Assembly: GCA_948468385.1 (NCBI GenBank)
Contig: CAOKHZ010000028.1
Span: 1-57,941, forward strand
Direction of reading: 5' to 3'
DNA: 57,941 nt
From: an uncultured Faecalicatena sp.
GTDB lineage: Bacteria; Bacillota; Clostridia; Lachnospirales; Lachnospiraceae
Shown: piece after piece, positions 1 through 8,757 of the stretch
How positions within the stretch are numbered: position 1 is the first letter of the stretch
How the letters are laid out: the number at the start of each line of letters is the position of its first letter
The notes under the pieces: generated by a model
Databases searched by the model: none
What the model was told of the DNA's origin: nothing
Seen by the model: only the letters and a program-made list of their open reading frames with translations
Made by a program: the position numbers and the translations under genes

Positions 1-145
1 TTATCTATTACTTAATTCGCTATCTAAAACTAACGGATAACTATCAATTATCCATCAAAAATGGTGTCGTGTGGCTTGAAACTTGTGGAGGGGCAAATAA
101 AAAACGGAGAGAGGTAATGGAAAAGCTGTAAAGGTTGAAGTTACG

Positions 146-210
146 ATTAAATAAATAATTAAATAATTAAATAATTAAATAATTAAATAATAATTAAATG
201 ATGATTAAAT
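146..210. repeat. AT-only tandem repeat upstream of the AlbA_2 gene
   Basis: About five copies of the 8-mer ATAATTAA run head to tail (about 154-189) and then degrade into ATTAAATG-like units. The array ends just before the -35 box of the next gene. It could be a binding array for the adjacent DNA-binding protein or an UP-like A/T tract; both are guesses. Confidence 0.7.
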
Positions 211-211
211 G

Positions 212-240
212 TTGTTTAAAATGACGAAAAGGAATATACT
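212..240 (+). promoter_or_regulatory. Sigma-A promoter for the AlbA_2 regulator
   Basis: TTGTTT (212-217), a 17-bp spacer and TATACT (235-240). The predicted transcript starts near 247, so the leader would hold little more than the GGAGGTG ribosome binding site at 247-253. Confidence 0.6.
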
Positions 241-260
241 GTACATGGAGGTGTATGGCT

Positions 261-1553
261 ATGAACATTGGTATGGAAACGGAATTGGTGGAATTTAAAA
301 AGTCAACGGGTGAATTGAAGGAAGGGATGATTTCGCTTGCGTCGATGCTAAATAAAAATGGGAAAGGTGTTTTATATTTTGGCGTGAGAAATGATGGAGA
401 AATTGTTGGCCAGCAGATCGGGGATCGTACCTTACGCGAAATTTCGCAAGGGATAGCCGTTGCAATTAAACCGCAAATTATTCCGGTAATCGTCATGGAG
501 CTGCTTGATGAGAAAAACGTGATAAAAGTTAGCGTAGAGGGGGAAGAAAAGCCGTATTCGGCGTACGGAAAATATTACATGAGATCAGCAGACGAAGATA
601 GGGAAATATCACCGCAACAATTGCGCGGGCTGATGTTGGGAGTATCGAATTCTATTGTAAATATTGAGTCCAACAATCAGGAATTGACGTTCGAACAGTT
701 GAAAACATTATATGTGGGAAAGGATTTGACGCTTCGCGAGAATACCTTTAAATCAAATTTGAATCTTTTGACACGAGATGGAACGTACAATTTGATGGCG
801 GGCATTTTGGCGGACGTTAATAGTTATTCCATTAAAGTGGCGGTGTTTCGTGGGACGGATAAAACGAACCTGGTTAAAAGGAATGAATATGGCTATAAGT
901 GCATGCTTGTGGCGGCAAAGCAGGTGCTGGACTATATGGAGGCATTGAATGACACGGTGGTGGATATGGGCGGCAGCCTTAGAAAGGAAAGTAAACTGTT
1001 TGATTTCGCATGCTTTAGGGAGGCATGGTTAAATGCATGTTTGCATAATCGGTGGTCAAGACAGACGCCCCCAGCCGTGTACGTGTATGATGATCGGATT
1101 GAAATTTTGTCGGTGGGAGGGCTACCGGACGGGCTTGCGCTGGAAGAATTTTATGAAGGGAAAAGCAAGCCAGTAAATCTCGAACTTCAGCAGATTATGG
1201 TTCAATTGGATTATATAGAGCAGACGGGGCATGGCGTTCCGTTAATCGTATCCAGATATGGAAGAGACGTGTTTGACATTACTGAGAATTTTATAACGGT
1301 CACGATTCCACTGAACAAGGGCAAGATGGGAAAAATGGATAATGTGAAAATGGAAAACGAGTCGTTGGACGTGGTAGATAAAAAAATACTTGCGTTAATG
1401 AAAGAAAATGGCGATATCACGGTGAGTGAAATCAGTAAGCGGCTTGGAGTGTGCATGACTACGGTGACAAACCGAATTCGCCGATTGAGGGAGGGGCGTG
1501 TTATTGAAAGAAAGGGTTCCAAGAAAAAGGGATGGTGGAAGGTTTTGGAATAA
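261..1553 (+). CDS. AlbA_2/Schlafen-type DNA-binding regulator with C-terminal winged helix
   Basis: This is a probable transcriptional regulator of the group often labelled putative DNA-binding protein or RecG-like. The N-terminal 110 residues fit the AlbA_2 (Schlafen-like) fold, with the early ELVEFKKS segment and the GKGVLYFGV strand near residues 34-42. The middle has a GHKL-like helix and loop (FREAWLNACLHNRWS, about 252-266; RIEILSVGGLPDGL, about 279-292). The last 60 residues are a winged helix with SEISKRLGVCMTTVTNRIRRL as recognition region. GGAGGTG lies 7 bases before the ATG at 261, whereas an ATG at 255 would almost touch it, so 261 is preferred. The gene stands alone with its own promoter behind an AT repeat. 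Family is fairly certain; target genes are unknown. Confidence 0.85.
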   Translation: MNIGMETELVEFKKSTGELKEGMISLASMLNKNGKGVLYFGVRNDGEIVGQQIGDRTLREISQGIAVAIKPQIIPVIVMELLDEKNVIKVSVEGEEKPYSAYGKYYMRSADEDREISPQQLRGLMLGVSNSIVNIESNNQELTFEQLKTLYVGKDLTLRENTFKSNLNLLTRDGTYNLMAGILADVNSYSIKVAVFRGTDKTNLVKRNEYGYKCMLVAAKQVLDYMEALNDTVVDMGGSLRKESKLFDFACFREAWLNACLHNRWSRQTPPAVYVYDDRIEILSVGGLPDGLALEEFYEGKSKPVNLELQQIMVQLDYIEQTGHGVPLIVSRYGRDVFDITENFITVTIPLNKGKMGKMDNVKMENESLDVVDKKILALMKENGDITVSEISKRLGVCMTTVTNRIRRLREGRVIERKGSKKKGWWKVLE

Positions 1554-1680
1554 TGAACAAGCTGGATGGCGAGTGAAGTAAGAGTACGACATTTTGGTTT
1601 CGATATTGGAAACGGCAATCGCGGAGAACAAGGTGGTCATTCATTTCGGAATTTGAAGAGCGGGGCGATTTGAGTTTTAT

Positions 1681-1708
1681 TCAAGGGGGCTTGCCTCCCC
1701 CCTTGCAA
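1681..1708. terminator. Hairpin between convergent genes
   Basis: CAAGGGGG (1682-1689) pairs with CCCCCTTG (1698-1705) around an 8-base loop. It separates the AlbA_2 gene from the convergent DUF952 gene and may stop transcription from both sides, although neither side has a strong T tract. Confidence 0.45.
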
Positions 1709-1711
1709 AAT

Positions 1712-2065
1712 TTATTCATCCTTGATGTCTTCAAATTCTGGATTTTTCACATAATCCCCATTTTCATTTCGTAGGAAAGGCAGTACGCGCATGACGGAAT
1801 CGGTGTTGATTTCCCCGTAAACATGGGGATAGGCTCGTCCGCAGTGGTCGCCGTCCTCGTATTTTATTTTGGGAACCAGTTTGTTTTCGTCGATGCATAA
1901 AAGAACCAGTGGTTCCGTGGTTTCCCTAAAATTTGGGGCGATTCGCCAGAAGTAGGCGACGGGGGAGCAGTGGATGAAGCCCCATTGTTTTATGTCTTGC
2001 GTTCCGAAGGAGGGTTGCCGTTTTGCTTCGTTCCAAGAGGATTCTTTCATACAATGTAAAATCAT
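1712..2065 (-). CDS. DUF952 family protein
   Basis: A 117-residue soluble protein with the hallmarks of DUF952: an N-terminal MILHCMKESSWNEA segment, the GFIHCSP motif (about residues 29-35), an LVLLCID strand, and a C-terminal half with G-R-AYPHVYGEIN, matching the family pattern G-x-PHIYGPLN. The ATG at 2065 is preceded on its strand by GAGGAATAGG. DUF952 members are small proteins of unknown biochemical function, fold-related to ADP-ribosyl-handling enzymes in some classifications; no activity can be claimed here. It lies just downstream, on the same strand, of a decayed GDSL hydrolase gene and may share its transcript. Confidence 0.8.
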   Translation of the reverse strand: MILHCMKESSWNEAKRQPSFGTQDIKQWGFIHCSPVAYFWRIAPNFRETTEPLVLLCIDENKLVPKIKYEDGDHCGRAYPHVYGEINTDSVMRVLPFLRNENGDYVKNPEFEDIKDE

Positions 2066-2154
2066 GTCCTATTCCTCACTTTCCAGAAAGGGCATGTGCC
2101 CTTCCATACATACTGCATCCGGCGGCAGCCGCACACCGGATATTATGGAAAATT

Positions 2155-2492
2155 TTACTCAAATAGTTTCATCAGTACTTCCGCGTACACCTCATGTCCT
2201 TCGATGCCGGGATGGTTGACCTTGTTGGCCATCAGTTCCTGCGGGGGCATGGTAATCAGGTTTTCAAAATGTCCTGCGGTGACGCTGTCCCCCAGTCCGA
2301 CGCTGACCGGTTTTTGCGTTCCAGTCCGTCTTCGTCGAGGCCACCGCACAGGATTCCGGCGACGGAGCCTTGGTTCGTTTCCATGACCTTCATGAAGCGG
2401 GTCTGCCTGGCCGGACTTTCGTTGTGAAATTCCCTAGCAAGTTTTAAGAAAAGATCAGCATAGGGTTGTCTTGCGTGAAACGTGGTTTTCAT
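2155..2492 (-). pseudogene. Decayed SGNH/GDSL hydrolase gene (frameshift and internal deletion)
   Basis: Reading from the ATG at 2492 (AGGAAGG ribosome binding site upstream), the frame gives MKTTFHARQPYADLFLKLAR and continues to GLDEDGLERK. It then goes out of frame at a T-run on the + strand (2311-2315); one additional A on the minus strand would restore KKPVSVGLGDSVTAG, which holds the GDS nucleophile block of SGNH hydrolases. Soon afterwards the sequence jumps to NHPGIEGHEVYAEVL, which resembles the C-terminal D-x-x-H block. The roughly 100 residues expected between these blocks are missing. So both a one-base deletion and a large internal deletion are visible, and no functional enzyme can be made. 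The hydrolase substrate cannot be inferred. Confidence 0.7.
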
Positions 2493-2699
2493 GTCGTGAG
2501 CCTTCCTTGCTGTTGTTCGGCAGAGAAGTTTGTTGCTCGTGTGTATTATACCAAAATGCATACCGTAAGACAATGTAAGAAATTGCACGGATGTATCACA
2601 AAATTGCTCAATTATATGTAATTGAAAAAATGAAGAACCAGTTTACACGTGAAAAAATCCTCGGAATGTATGGATTATAAAAGGTTAATAAATATATTA

Positions 2700-2728
2700 T
2701 TGCAGATACTATCTGAAAGTGGTACAAT
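2700..2728 (+). promoter_or_regulatory. Sigma-A promoter for the membrane protein at 2849
   Basis: TTGCAG (2700-2705), exact 17-bp spacer, TACAAT (2723-2728). It lies about 120 bases before the chosen start. Apart from this promoter, the interval 2493-2848 shows only A/T-rich sequence with no supported gene. Confidence 0.65.
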
Positions 2729-2848
2729 CCTAAAAGAAGGCGCATGATGGAAAATGTTGGTCGCCTGCTCGATTGGCGTTACATGCGTGCTTGTTTTTTT
2801 GTTGACACTATGCTGGCAGGGGGATTTGACAAAGTTAGGGAGGACGTT

Positions 2849-4484
2849 ATGAAGAAAAAGGGAACATGGAAACTGGTTGCGGTGTTAGGAGTTCTTTTGG
2901 TGGCCGCGATTTACTATTATCTTGCGTTGCCTGCGATTAATTTGCATTCCGCGGACATGTGGATGTTTATCATGATGATGATTGTAATTGTGGCGGCGGC
3001 ATATATCTGGAAGAAGAAGCCGACGAAGGACGAGGCGAGAAAGTCGATGCCGTTGAAGGTGATTCTCGGCTCGTTGGTCGTTGTCGTCGTCGTTTACCTG
3101 GTGGGGAGTCTTTTATCCTCGCCGATTATCAATGCCAAGAAATATCAGGAGCTTTTGGCCGTGGAGGAGGGTGATTTCGCGACGGACGTCGAGCAGCGGT
3201 CGTTTGACCAGATTCCGCTTCTGGATCGGGATTCGGCGACGATTTTGGGAAACCGCAAGATGGGAAGCATGGTGGACATGGTGTCGCAGTACGAGGTGGA
3301 TGACTTGTACAGCCAGATTAACTATCAGGATCGTCCGGTTCGGGTTTCGCCGCTTCGCTATGCCAGCCTGATTAAGTGGTTTACCAACGTCGGCACGGGA
3401 ATTCCGGCTTACGTCAAGATTGACATGGCGACGCAGGAAACGGAGCTTGTGAAACTCCCCGAGGGCATGAAGTATACGACGAGCGACCATTTTAACCGGA
3501 ACATTTACCGTCACTTGCGTTTCAAGTATCCAACGTATATTTTCAACGAATTAAGTTTCGAGATTGACGAAGATGGGACTCCGTATTGGGTATGCCCGGT
3601 CAAGAAGTTCAACATCGGGTTGTTCGGCGGCGTGACGATTGGGCGCGTGGTGCTGTGTAACGCGATTACCGGCGAGTGCGTTGATTATGCGGTGGAGGAC
3701 GTGCCGCAGTGGATTGACAGGGCGTACTCGGCGGACATGCTTGTGGAGCTTTATAATTATTATGGAACGCTCAAGCACGGGTATTTCAACAGTATCCTCG
3801 GACAGAGGGATTGCCTGATGACGACGAGCGGGTACAATTATCTGGCACTTGAGGACGACGTTTGGGTGTACACCGGCGTGACGAGCGTGACGGGCGACCA
3901 ATCCAACGTGGGATTCGTGCTCATGAACCAGAGGACGATGGAGGCGAAGTATTATAAGGTGGAGGGCGCGACGGAGTCGTCCGCGATGTCCTCCGCGGAA
4001 GGCCAGGTGCAGAACTTGAAGTATAAGGCGACGTTCCCGTTGCTTCTCAATATTTCCGGTGAGCCAACGTATTTTATCGCGTTGAAGGATGACGCGGGCC
4101 TGGTAAAGAAATATGCGATGGTGAACGTGCAGCGATATCAGATCGTGGCCATCGGCGATTCGGTCAGTGACTGCGAGGATGCTTACACGAAGCTGATGTA
4201 TCAAAGCGGCATCAAGGAAGAAAGCGGCCGACACCAGAGAAGTGTTGACGGCGGAAGGAAAGATTGCCAAGATCGCGCAAGGGGTAATAGATGGAAATTC
4301 CCATTATTATATCATGCTGGAAGATGACGACCAGATTTATGACATTTCGGTGGTGGACTTTATCGATGTCATTCGCTATGACGTGGGCGATTTGGTGACG
4401 ATTGAATATAAGGAGAACGCGAATACGAACATGGTACTTTCCTTGACCGGAGGCAAGGTGGAGGGCGACGGCGCGTCCGATTGA
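2849..4484 (+). CDS. Membrane protein of unknown function, frameshifted near its C-terminus
   Basis: The start at 2849 (MKKKGTWKLVAVLG) is preceded by GGGAGG; the frame is open further upstream, but those residues look non-coding. Three membrane segments are visible at about residues 7-25, 36-53 and 69-91, followed by a large soluble part with no motif I recognise. Near 4221-4223 the frame breaks: dropping one A from the AAA run turns KEESGRHQ into KEEAADTREVLTAEGK, which continues in the next frame to 4484 with a compact acidic, beta-rich tail (YIMLEDDDQIYDISVVDF). The tail is clearly coding, so the intact gene is one unit of about 545 residues. The lesion may be a real mutation or an assembly error. 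No function is assigned. Confidence 0.6.
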
Positions 4485-4494
4485 CGGCTTCGCT

Positions 4495-4535
4495 AAAAAA
4501 CAAGGGACGGGTATTTTCCCCGTCCCTTTGTTGCT
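4495..4535. terminator. Rho-independent terminator, convergent
   Basis: CAAGGGACGGG (4501-4511) pairs with CCCGTCCCTTTG (4519-4530). It is preceded by six A and followed by TTGTTGC. It lies between convergent genes and can serve both strands. Confidence 0.75.
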
Positions 4536-4607
4536 TGCGTCATACGAATTGTTCCGTGTTTCCACGGTTTAGAAGCACTTTAAATCTGTTTTTTCCATAA
4601 AAACAAG

Positions 4608-5030
4608 TTAGCTTAGTACGTTGTACGCCGGGTTGTCGATGTCTGCGATGGCGCTTCTCTCGGCACTGACGCTTATGTAGAACTCGATGTTGGTCTGCTT
4701 CGAAATCTTATCCAGCTTCTGCATGAAGGTGGGGAGGCTGTCGATGGTGATGTCGGCTTGTTTTAACACGCCGTCAATGAAAATCGTCTCAATGTCATGG
4801 TTTCCGGCGACCATGCCATATAAAAATCCAACCAGTTCCTCTAATGTCGCGATGTCCTTGTAGTCATCCATGCAAATCGCGCGCACGTTGAAGTTCACGC
4901 TGCAGGTGTCCCTATGGCTCTTTTTGATTAATACGATGTTGCCGTTTGATGACTTGACCTTCTCATTGGCAAGTGCGATAATTTGTTGTGTCTTCCCGCT
5001 TCCTTTAGGACCTGTGATTAAATTTACCAT
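4608..5030 (-). CDS. Small P-loop ATPase-like protein
   Basis: A 140-residue protein that starts directly with a beta strand and Walker A loop (MVNLITGPKGSGKT, residues 1-14). It also has a Walker B-like IETIFIDG (about residues 80-87) and a later strand-Ser segment (FYISVSAE). It looks like a minimal single-domain NTPase with no added DNA-binding or membrane part. The ATG at 5030 is chosen because AAAGGAGAG precedes it on the minus strand; the frame is open upstream, but that part spans the promoter. Such short ATPases are sometimes named after PilT or ParA-like families in Clostridia, but nothing here supports pili or partition. Its partner is unknown. Confidence 0.7.
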   Translation of the reverse strand: MVNLITGPKGSGKTQQIIALANEKVKSSNGNIVLIKKSHRDTCSVNFNVRAICMDDYKDIATLEELVGFLYGMVAGNHDIETIFIDGVLKQADITIDSLPTFMQKLDKISKQTNIEFYISVSAERSAIADIDNPAYNVLS

Positions 5031-5105
5031 AGCGAATCTCTCCTTTATGTAAGTAAATGTAGTTTTGAGTTTCCAAAATAATCTCCGCTCAAAATTTATA
5101 AATAC

Positions 5106-5134
5106 ATTATACACGAAAGATGCGAATGTAACAA
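5106..5134 (-). promoter_or_regulatory. Sigma-A promoter for the small P-loop ATPase
   Basis: On the minus strand TTGTTA (5134-5129), a 17-bp spacer and TATAAT (5111-5106). It lies about 75 bases upstream of the start at 5030 and inside the longer open frame, which confirms that the longer frame is not the real gene start. Confidence 0.65.
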
Positions 5135-5256
5135 CTAAAAAAAGGATAAAACGTAAAAAATCTTGAAAACCAAAGTAAGCGCGTCTGGAAAACACCTTTT
5201 GGTCTTTCCGTCATATGATAAAATGACGATAAATTTAGAAATCAGGATGATGTGAC

Positions 5257-6030
5257 ATGAATATGGATGTTTTTGCCGGAATTATGATTCCGTTTGCCGG
5301 AACCACGCTGGGCGCGGCCATGGTCTTTTTTCTCAAAAAGGAGATGAACCTGCGGTTGCAGAAGACGTTGCTCGGGTTCGCGGCGGGAGTGATGATCGCG
5401 GCATCCGTCTGGTCCTTGCTGTTACCTTCCATCGACATGGCACGGGAGCAGGGGAAGATCGCGTGGGTTCCGGCGACGGTCGGTTTTTTTCTCGGAGTGG
5501 TATTTTTGATGGTGCTGGATGCGCTGACGATGCGTCTGACAAAGAAAAAGGAAGGGAGAAAAGGGGAGCTGAAGACAAATCGGATGCTAATCATGGCCGT
5601 CACGCTTCATAATATTCCGGAAGGAATGGTGGTTGGCGTGACGTTTGCCGGACTGCTGGCCGGAAACGAGTGGATTACGCTTGCAGGGTGCTTTGCTTTG
5701 GCGATTGGCATTGCCGTACAAAATTTCCCGGAAGGGGCGATTATTTCCATGCCGCTTACGAGTCGGGGAATGAGCCGGAAAAGGGCGTTCCTCTACGGGA
5801 CGGCTTCGGGAGTCATAGAGCCAATCGCGGCATTTGTCACGCTCCTTTTGACACAGTTGGTGTCGCTGGTGCTTTCTTACTTGTTGGCGTTCGCGGCGGG
5901 AGCGATGATTTACGTGGTTGTGGAGGAACTGATACCGGAGTCGCAGGAGGGGGAGTATTCCAGCCTTGGGACGATTGGCGTGACGGTCGGTTTTCTGGTG
6001 ATGATGATATTGGACGTCGCGTTGGGATAA
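5257..6030 (+). CDS. ZIP family divalent metal transporter
   Basis: A 257-residue inner-membrane protein of the ZIP (ZupT-like) family, which moves zinc, iron or manganese into the cytoplasm. About eight hydrophobic segments are visible. The metal-site helices carry LHNIPEG (about residues 117-123) and QNFPEG (about 155-160), and a late helix carries VEELIPE (about 221-227), all diagnostic of bacterial ZIP proteins. The charged loop MRLTKKKEGRKGELK replaces the His-rich loop of eukaryotic members. AGGATG precedes the ATG. It appears monocistronic, sitting between a convergent-free gap and the leuS promoter. The exact metal cannot be told from sequence. Confidence 0.92.
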   Translation: MNMDVFAGIMIPFAGTTLGAAMVFFLKKEMNLRLQKTLLGFAAGVMIAASVWSLLLPSIDMAREQGKIAWVPATVGFFLGVVFLMVLDALTMRLTKKKEGRKGELKTNRMLIMAVTLHNIPEGMVVGVTFAGLLAGNEWITLAGCFALAIGIAVQNFPEGAIISMPLTSRGMSRKRAFLYGTASGVIEPIAAFVTLLLTQLVSLVLSYLLAFAAGAMIYVVVEELIPESQEGEYSSLGTIGVTVGFLVMMILDVALG

Positions 6031-6078
6031 ATGGCTTTGCATTGGGTGGCGGCAGGCCACGAAAAGTAATATATTTAC

Positions 6079-6107
6079 TTGACTTATATTTTGATTTTCC
6101 TTATAAT
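6079..6107 (+). promoter_or_regulatory. Near-consensus sigma-A promoter of leuS
   Basis: TTGACT (6079-6084), 17-bp spacer, TATAAT (6102-6107). It is one of the best promoters in the window and gives leuS a leader of about 150 nucleotides. Confidence 0.8.
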
Positions 6108-6109
6108 AA

Positions 6110-6152
6110 CTTGTGTGCCGACACGCCTTGGTTTTGCGTGTCCGTACACAAG
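6110..6152 (+). promoter_or_regulatory. Hairpin at the 5' end of the leuS leader
   Basis: CTTGTGT (6110-6116) pairs with ACACAAG (6146-6152), and inside it GACACGC (6120-6126) pairs with GCGTGTC (6136-6142). A symmetric 3-by-3 internal loop and a 9-base apical loop remain. No T-box specifier/antiterminator consensus is visible. The hairpin may stabilise the 5' end or act in a different control. Confidence 0.55.
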
Positions 6153-6265
6153 GGCAAAAATATGGAAAGACAAATGCGAGGCCTTTTCGAGCGTGATTTA
6201 AAATGTGTCAGTTAAGCGTGGAAAGGCTTTTGGTTTTGAATGGTAAGGAAAGGCAGGAGAAGAAA

Positions 6266-8698
6266 ATGGCAACGAAGATTGTGTACAATCACAAGTCCGT
6301 CGAGCAAAAGTGGCGCGAGAAGTGGGCGAAAAACCCGGTGAACCCGCAGGTTGACGAGGAAGGTAACAAAAAGCAGAAGTATTATTGTCTGGACATGTTC
6401 CCGTATCCGTCAGGAAACGGGTTGCATGTGGGACATTGGAGAGGGTACGTCATCTCCGACGTATGGAGCCGTTACAAGCTGCAGCAGGGATATTATATCG
6501 TGCATCCGATGGGATGGGACGCGTTCGGGCTTCCTGCCGAGAACTATGCCATCAAGATGGGCGTGCATCCGGCCAAGTCGACGGCCGAGAATGTGGAGAA
6601 CATCAAGAAGCAGATTGACGAGATTGCCGCATTGTATGACTGGGACATGGAAGTCAACACGACGGATCCGGCGTTTTACAAATGGACGCAGTGGATTTTT
6701 GTGAAGATGTTCAAGGAGGGGCTGGCTTATGAGAAGGAATTTCCAATCAACTGGTGCCCGTCCTGCAAGACTGGCCTGGCGAACGAGGAAGTGGTCAATG
6801 GCAAATGTGAACGTTGCGGCGCGGAAGTGACGAAGAAGAATTTACGCCAGTGGATGTTGAAGATTACCGCCTATGCGGAGAGATTGTTAAATGATTTGGA
6901 CAAGCTGGACTGGCCGGAGAAGGTCAAGAAGATGCAGACGGACTGGATTGGCAAGTCTTATGGCGCGGAGGTGGACTTCGCGGTGGACGGACGCGATGAG
7001 AAAATCACGGTCTACACGACGAGGCCGGACACGCTTTATGGCGCGACGTTCATGGTGCTGGCTCCGGAGCATGCCCTGGCGGCGACACTTTCTACCGAGG
7101 AGACGAGGGAAGCCGTGGAGAAGTATATTTACGACGCGTCCATGAAGTCCAACGTCGACCGTTTACAAGACAAGGAGAAGACCGGCGTGTTTACCGGGAG
7201 TTACGCGATAAACCCGTTAAATGGCGCGAAAGTACCGGTTTGGCTGTCCGACTACGTGTTGGCGGATTATGGAACGGGAGCTATCATGTGCGTGCCCGCG
7301 CATGACGACCGTGACTTTGAGTTCGCGACGAAGTTTGGCATCCCGATCATTCAGGTCATTGCCAAGGACGGCAAAGAGATAGAAAATATGAGCGAGGCTT
7401 ATACCGAGGCAAACGGAACGATGATTAACTCCGGCGAGTGGAACGGCATGGAGTCCGCGGTGCTGAAAAAAGAAGCTCCGCATATTATAGAAGAGCGAGG
7501 GCTGGGAAGGGCCACGGTCAATTATAAGCTGCGCGACTGGGTGTTCTCCCGCCAGCGTTATTGGGGCGAGCCGATTCCGATCATCCACTGCCCGAGTTGT
7601 GGCAACGTGCCGGTGCCGGAGGATGAGCTGCCGCTTCGTCTGCCGGACGTGGAGTCTTATGAGCCGACCGGGACGGGCGAGTCACCGTTGGCCGGCATTG
7701 ACGAGTGGGTGAATTGTACTTGTCCGCAGTGTGGCGCCCCTGCCAAGCGGGAGACGAATACCATGCCGCAGTGGGCGGGGTCTTCTTGGTATTTCCTGCG
7801 CTACGTGGACAATCATAATGACGCGGAATTGGTGTCCCGCCAGAAGGCCGACGAGATGTTGCCGGTTGACATGTATATCGGCGGCGTGGAACACGCGGTG
7901 CTGCATTTGTTGTACTCGCGGTTTTACACGAAGTTTTTGTGTGACATCGGCGTGATTGACTTTGACGAGCCGTTCCAGAAGCTGTTTAACCAGGGCATGA
8001 TTACGGGCAAGAACGGCATCAAGATGAGCAAGTCGAAAGGAAACGTCGTTTCTCCGGATGACCTCGTGCGTGACTATGGCTGTGATTCCTTGAGGATGTA
8101 TGAATTATTCGTGGGTCCGCCGGAGTTGGATGCGGAGTGGGACGACCGGGGCATCGACGGCGTGAACCGTTTCTTGAAACGTCTTTGGAACCTGCTGATG
8201 GACAGCGAGGAAGCGAATGTCGAGCCTACGAAGGAGATGGTGAGGCTGCGTCATCGGATGATTTATGACATTACCACGCGTTTGGAGAGTTTCAGCCTTA
8301 ACACCGTGATTTCGGGATTCATGGAGTATAACAACAAATTTATTGAACTGGCGAAGAAGAGCGGCGGCATTGACAAGGAGTCGTTGGAGTCGTTTGCCGT
8401 GCTGTTGTCGCCGTTCGCGCCACATTTCGCGGAGGAAATGTGGGAACGGTTGGGGCATGATACGACGGTATTTCGGGCTGGCTGGCCGACCTATGACGAG
8501 TCGCAGATGAAGGATGACGAGGTCGAGGTGCCGGTGCAGATTAACGGCAAGACGCGCGCGGTCATTTCCGTCGCGGCGGATATCGACAAGGAGGGCGCGC
8601 TCTCGGCCGGAAAGGCGGCGGTCGAAGATAAATTGACGGGGAACGTCATCAAGGAGATTTACGTGCCGAAGAAGATTATTAATTTCGTGATGAAGTAG
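6266..8698 (+). CDS. leuS: Leucyl-tRNA synthetase
   Basis: Charges tRNA-Leu with leucine in the cytoplasm. At 810 residues it has the usual size of bacterial LeuRS. The class I signature HVGH (residues 54-57, inside PYPSGNGLHVGHWRGY) and KMSKS (about 586-590) are intact. The CP1 editing domain shows the TTRPDTLYGATF and GTGAIMCVPAHDDRD blocks. Cysteine pairs near residue 166 and again around 430-480 fit zinc-ribbon inserts. A longer frame begins at 6203, but AGGCAGGAG directly precedes the ATG at 6266 and MATKIVYNHKSVEQKW is a normal LeuRS N-terminus. It has its own promoter and a terminator behind it, so it is transcribed alone. Confidence 0.98.
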   Translation: MATKIVYNHKSVEQKWREKWAKNPVNPQVDEEGNKKQKYYCLDMFPYPSGNGLHVGHWRGYVISDVWSRYKLQQGYYIVHPMGWDAFGLPAENYAIKMGVHPAKSTAENVENIKKQIDEIAALYDWDMEVNTTDPAFYKWTQWIFVKMFKEGLAYEKEFPINWCPSCKTGLANEEVVNGKCERCGAEVTKKNLRQWMLKITAYAERLLNDLDKLDWPEKVKKMQTDWIGKSYGAEVDFAVDGRDEKITVYTTRPDTLYGATFMVLAPEHALAATLSTEETREAVEKYIYDASMKSNVDRLQDKEKTGVFTGSYAINPLNGAKVPVWLSDYVLADYGTGAIMCVPAHDDRDFEFATKFGIPIIQVIAKDGKEIENMSEAYTEANGTMINSGEWNGMESAVLKKEAPHIIEERGLGRATVNYKLRDWVFSRQRYWGEPIPIIHCPSCGNVPVPEDELPLRLPDVESYEPTGTGESPLAGIDEWVNCTCPQCGAPAKRETNTMPQWAGSSWYFLRYVDNHNDAELVSRQKADEMLPVDMYIGGVEHAVLHLLYSRFYTKFLCDIGVIDFDEPFQKLFNQGMITGKNGIKMSKSKGNVVSPDDLVRDYGCDSLRMYELFVGPPELDAEWDDRGIDGVNRFLKRLWNLLMDSEEANVEPTKEMVRLRHRMIYDITTRLESFSLNTVISGFMEYNNKFIELAKKSGGIDKESLESFAVLLSPFAPHFAEEMWERLGHDTTVFRAGWPTYDESQMKDDEVEVPVQINGKTRAVISVAADIDKEGALSAGKAAVEDKLTGNVIKEIYVPKKIINFVMK

Positions 8699-8708
8699 AG
8701 AGCGATAT

Positions 8709-8740
8709 AGGGAAGGTAAGTGATGCCTTCCCTTTCTTTT
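8709..8740 (+). terminator. leuS terminator
   Basis: AGGGAAGG (8709-8716) pairs with CCTTCCCT (8726-8733), followed by TTCTTTT. It stands 10 bases after the leuS stop. Confidence 0.8.
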
Positions 8741-8757
8741 CATGGGTGGAATTTAGT

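Noticed and set aside
146-210. AT-rich repeat as a replication origin
   Set aside because: No DnaA boxes and no dnaA or replication initiator gene nearby.
6110-6265. T-box riboswitch before leuS
   Set aside because: Neither the antiterminator consensus nor a specifier loop is recognisable.
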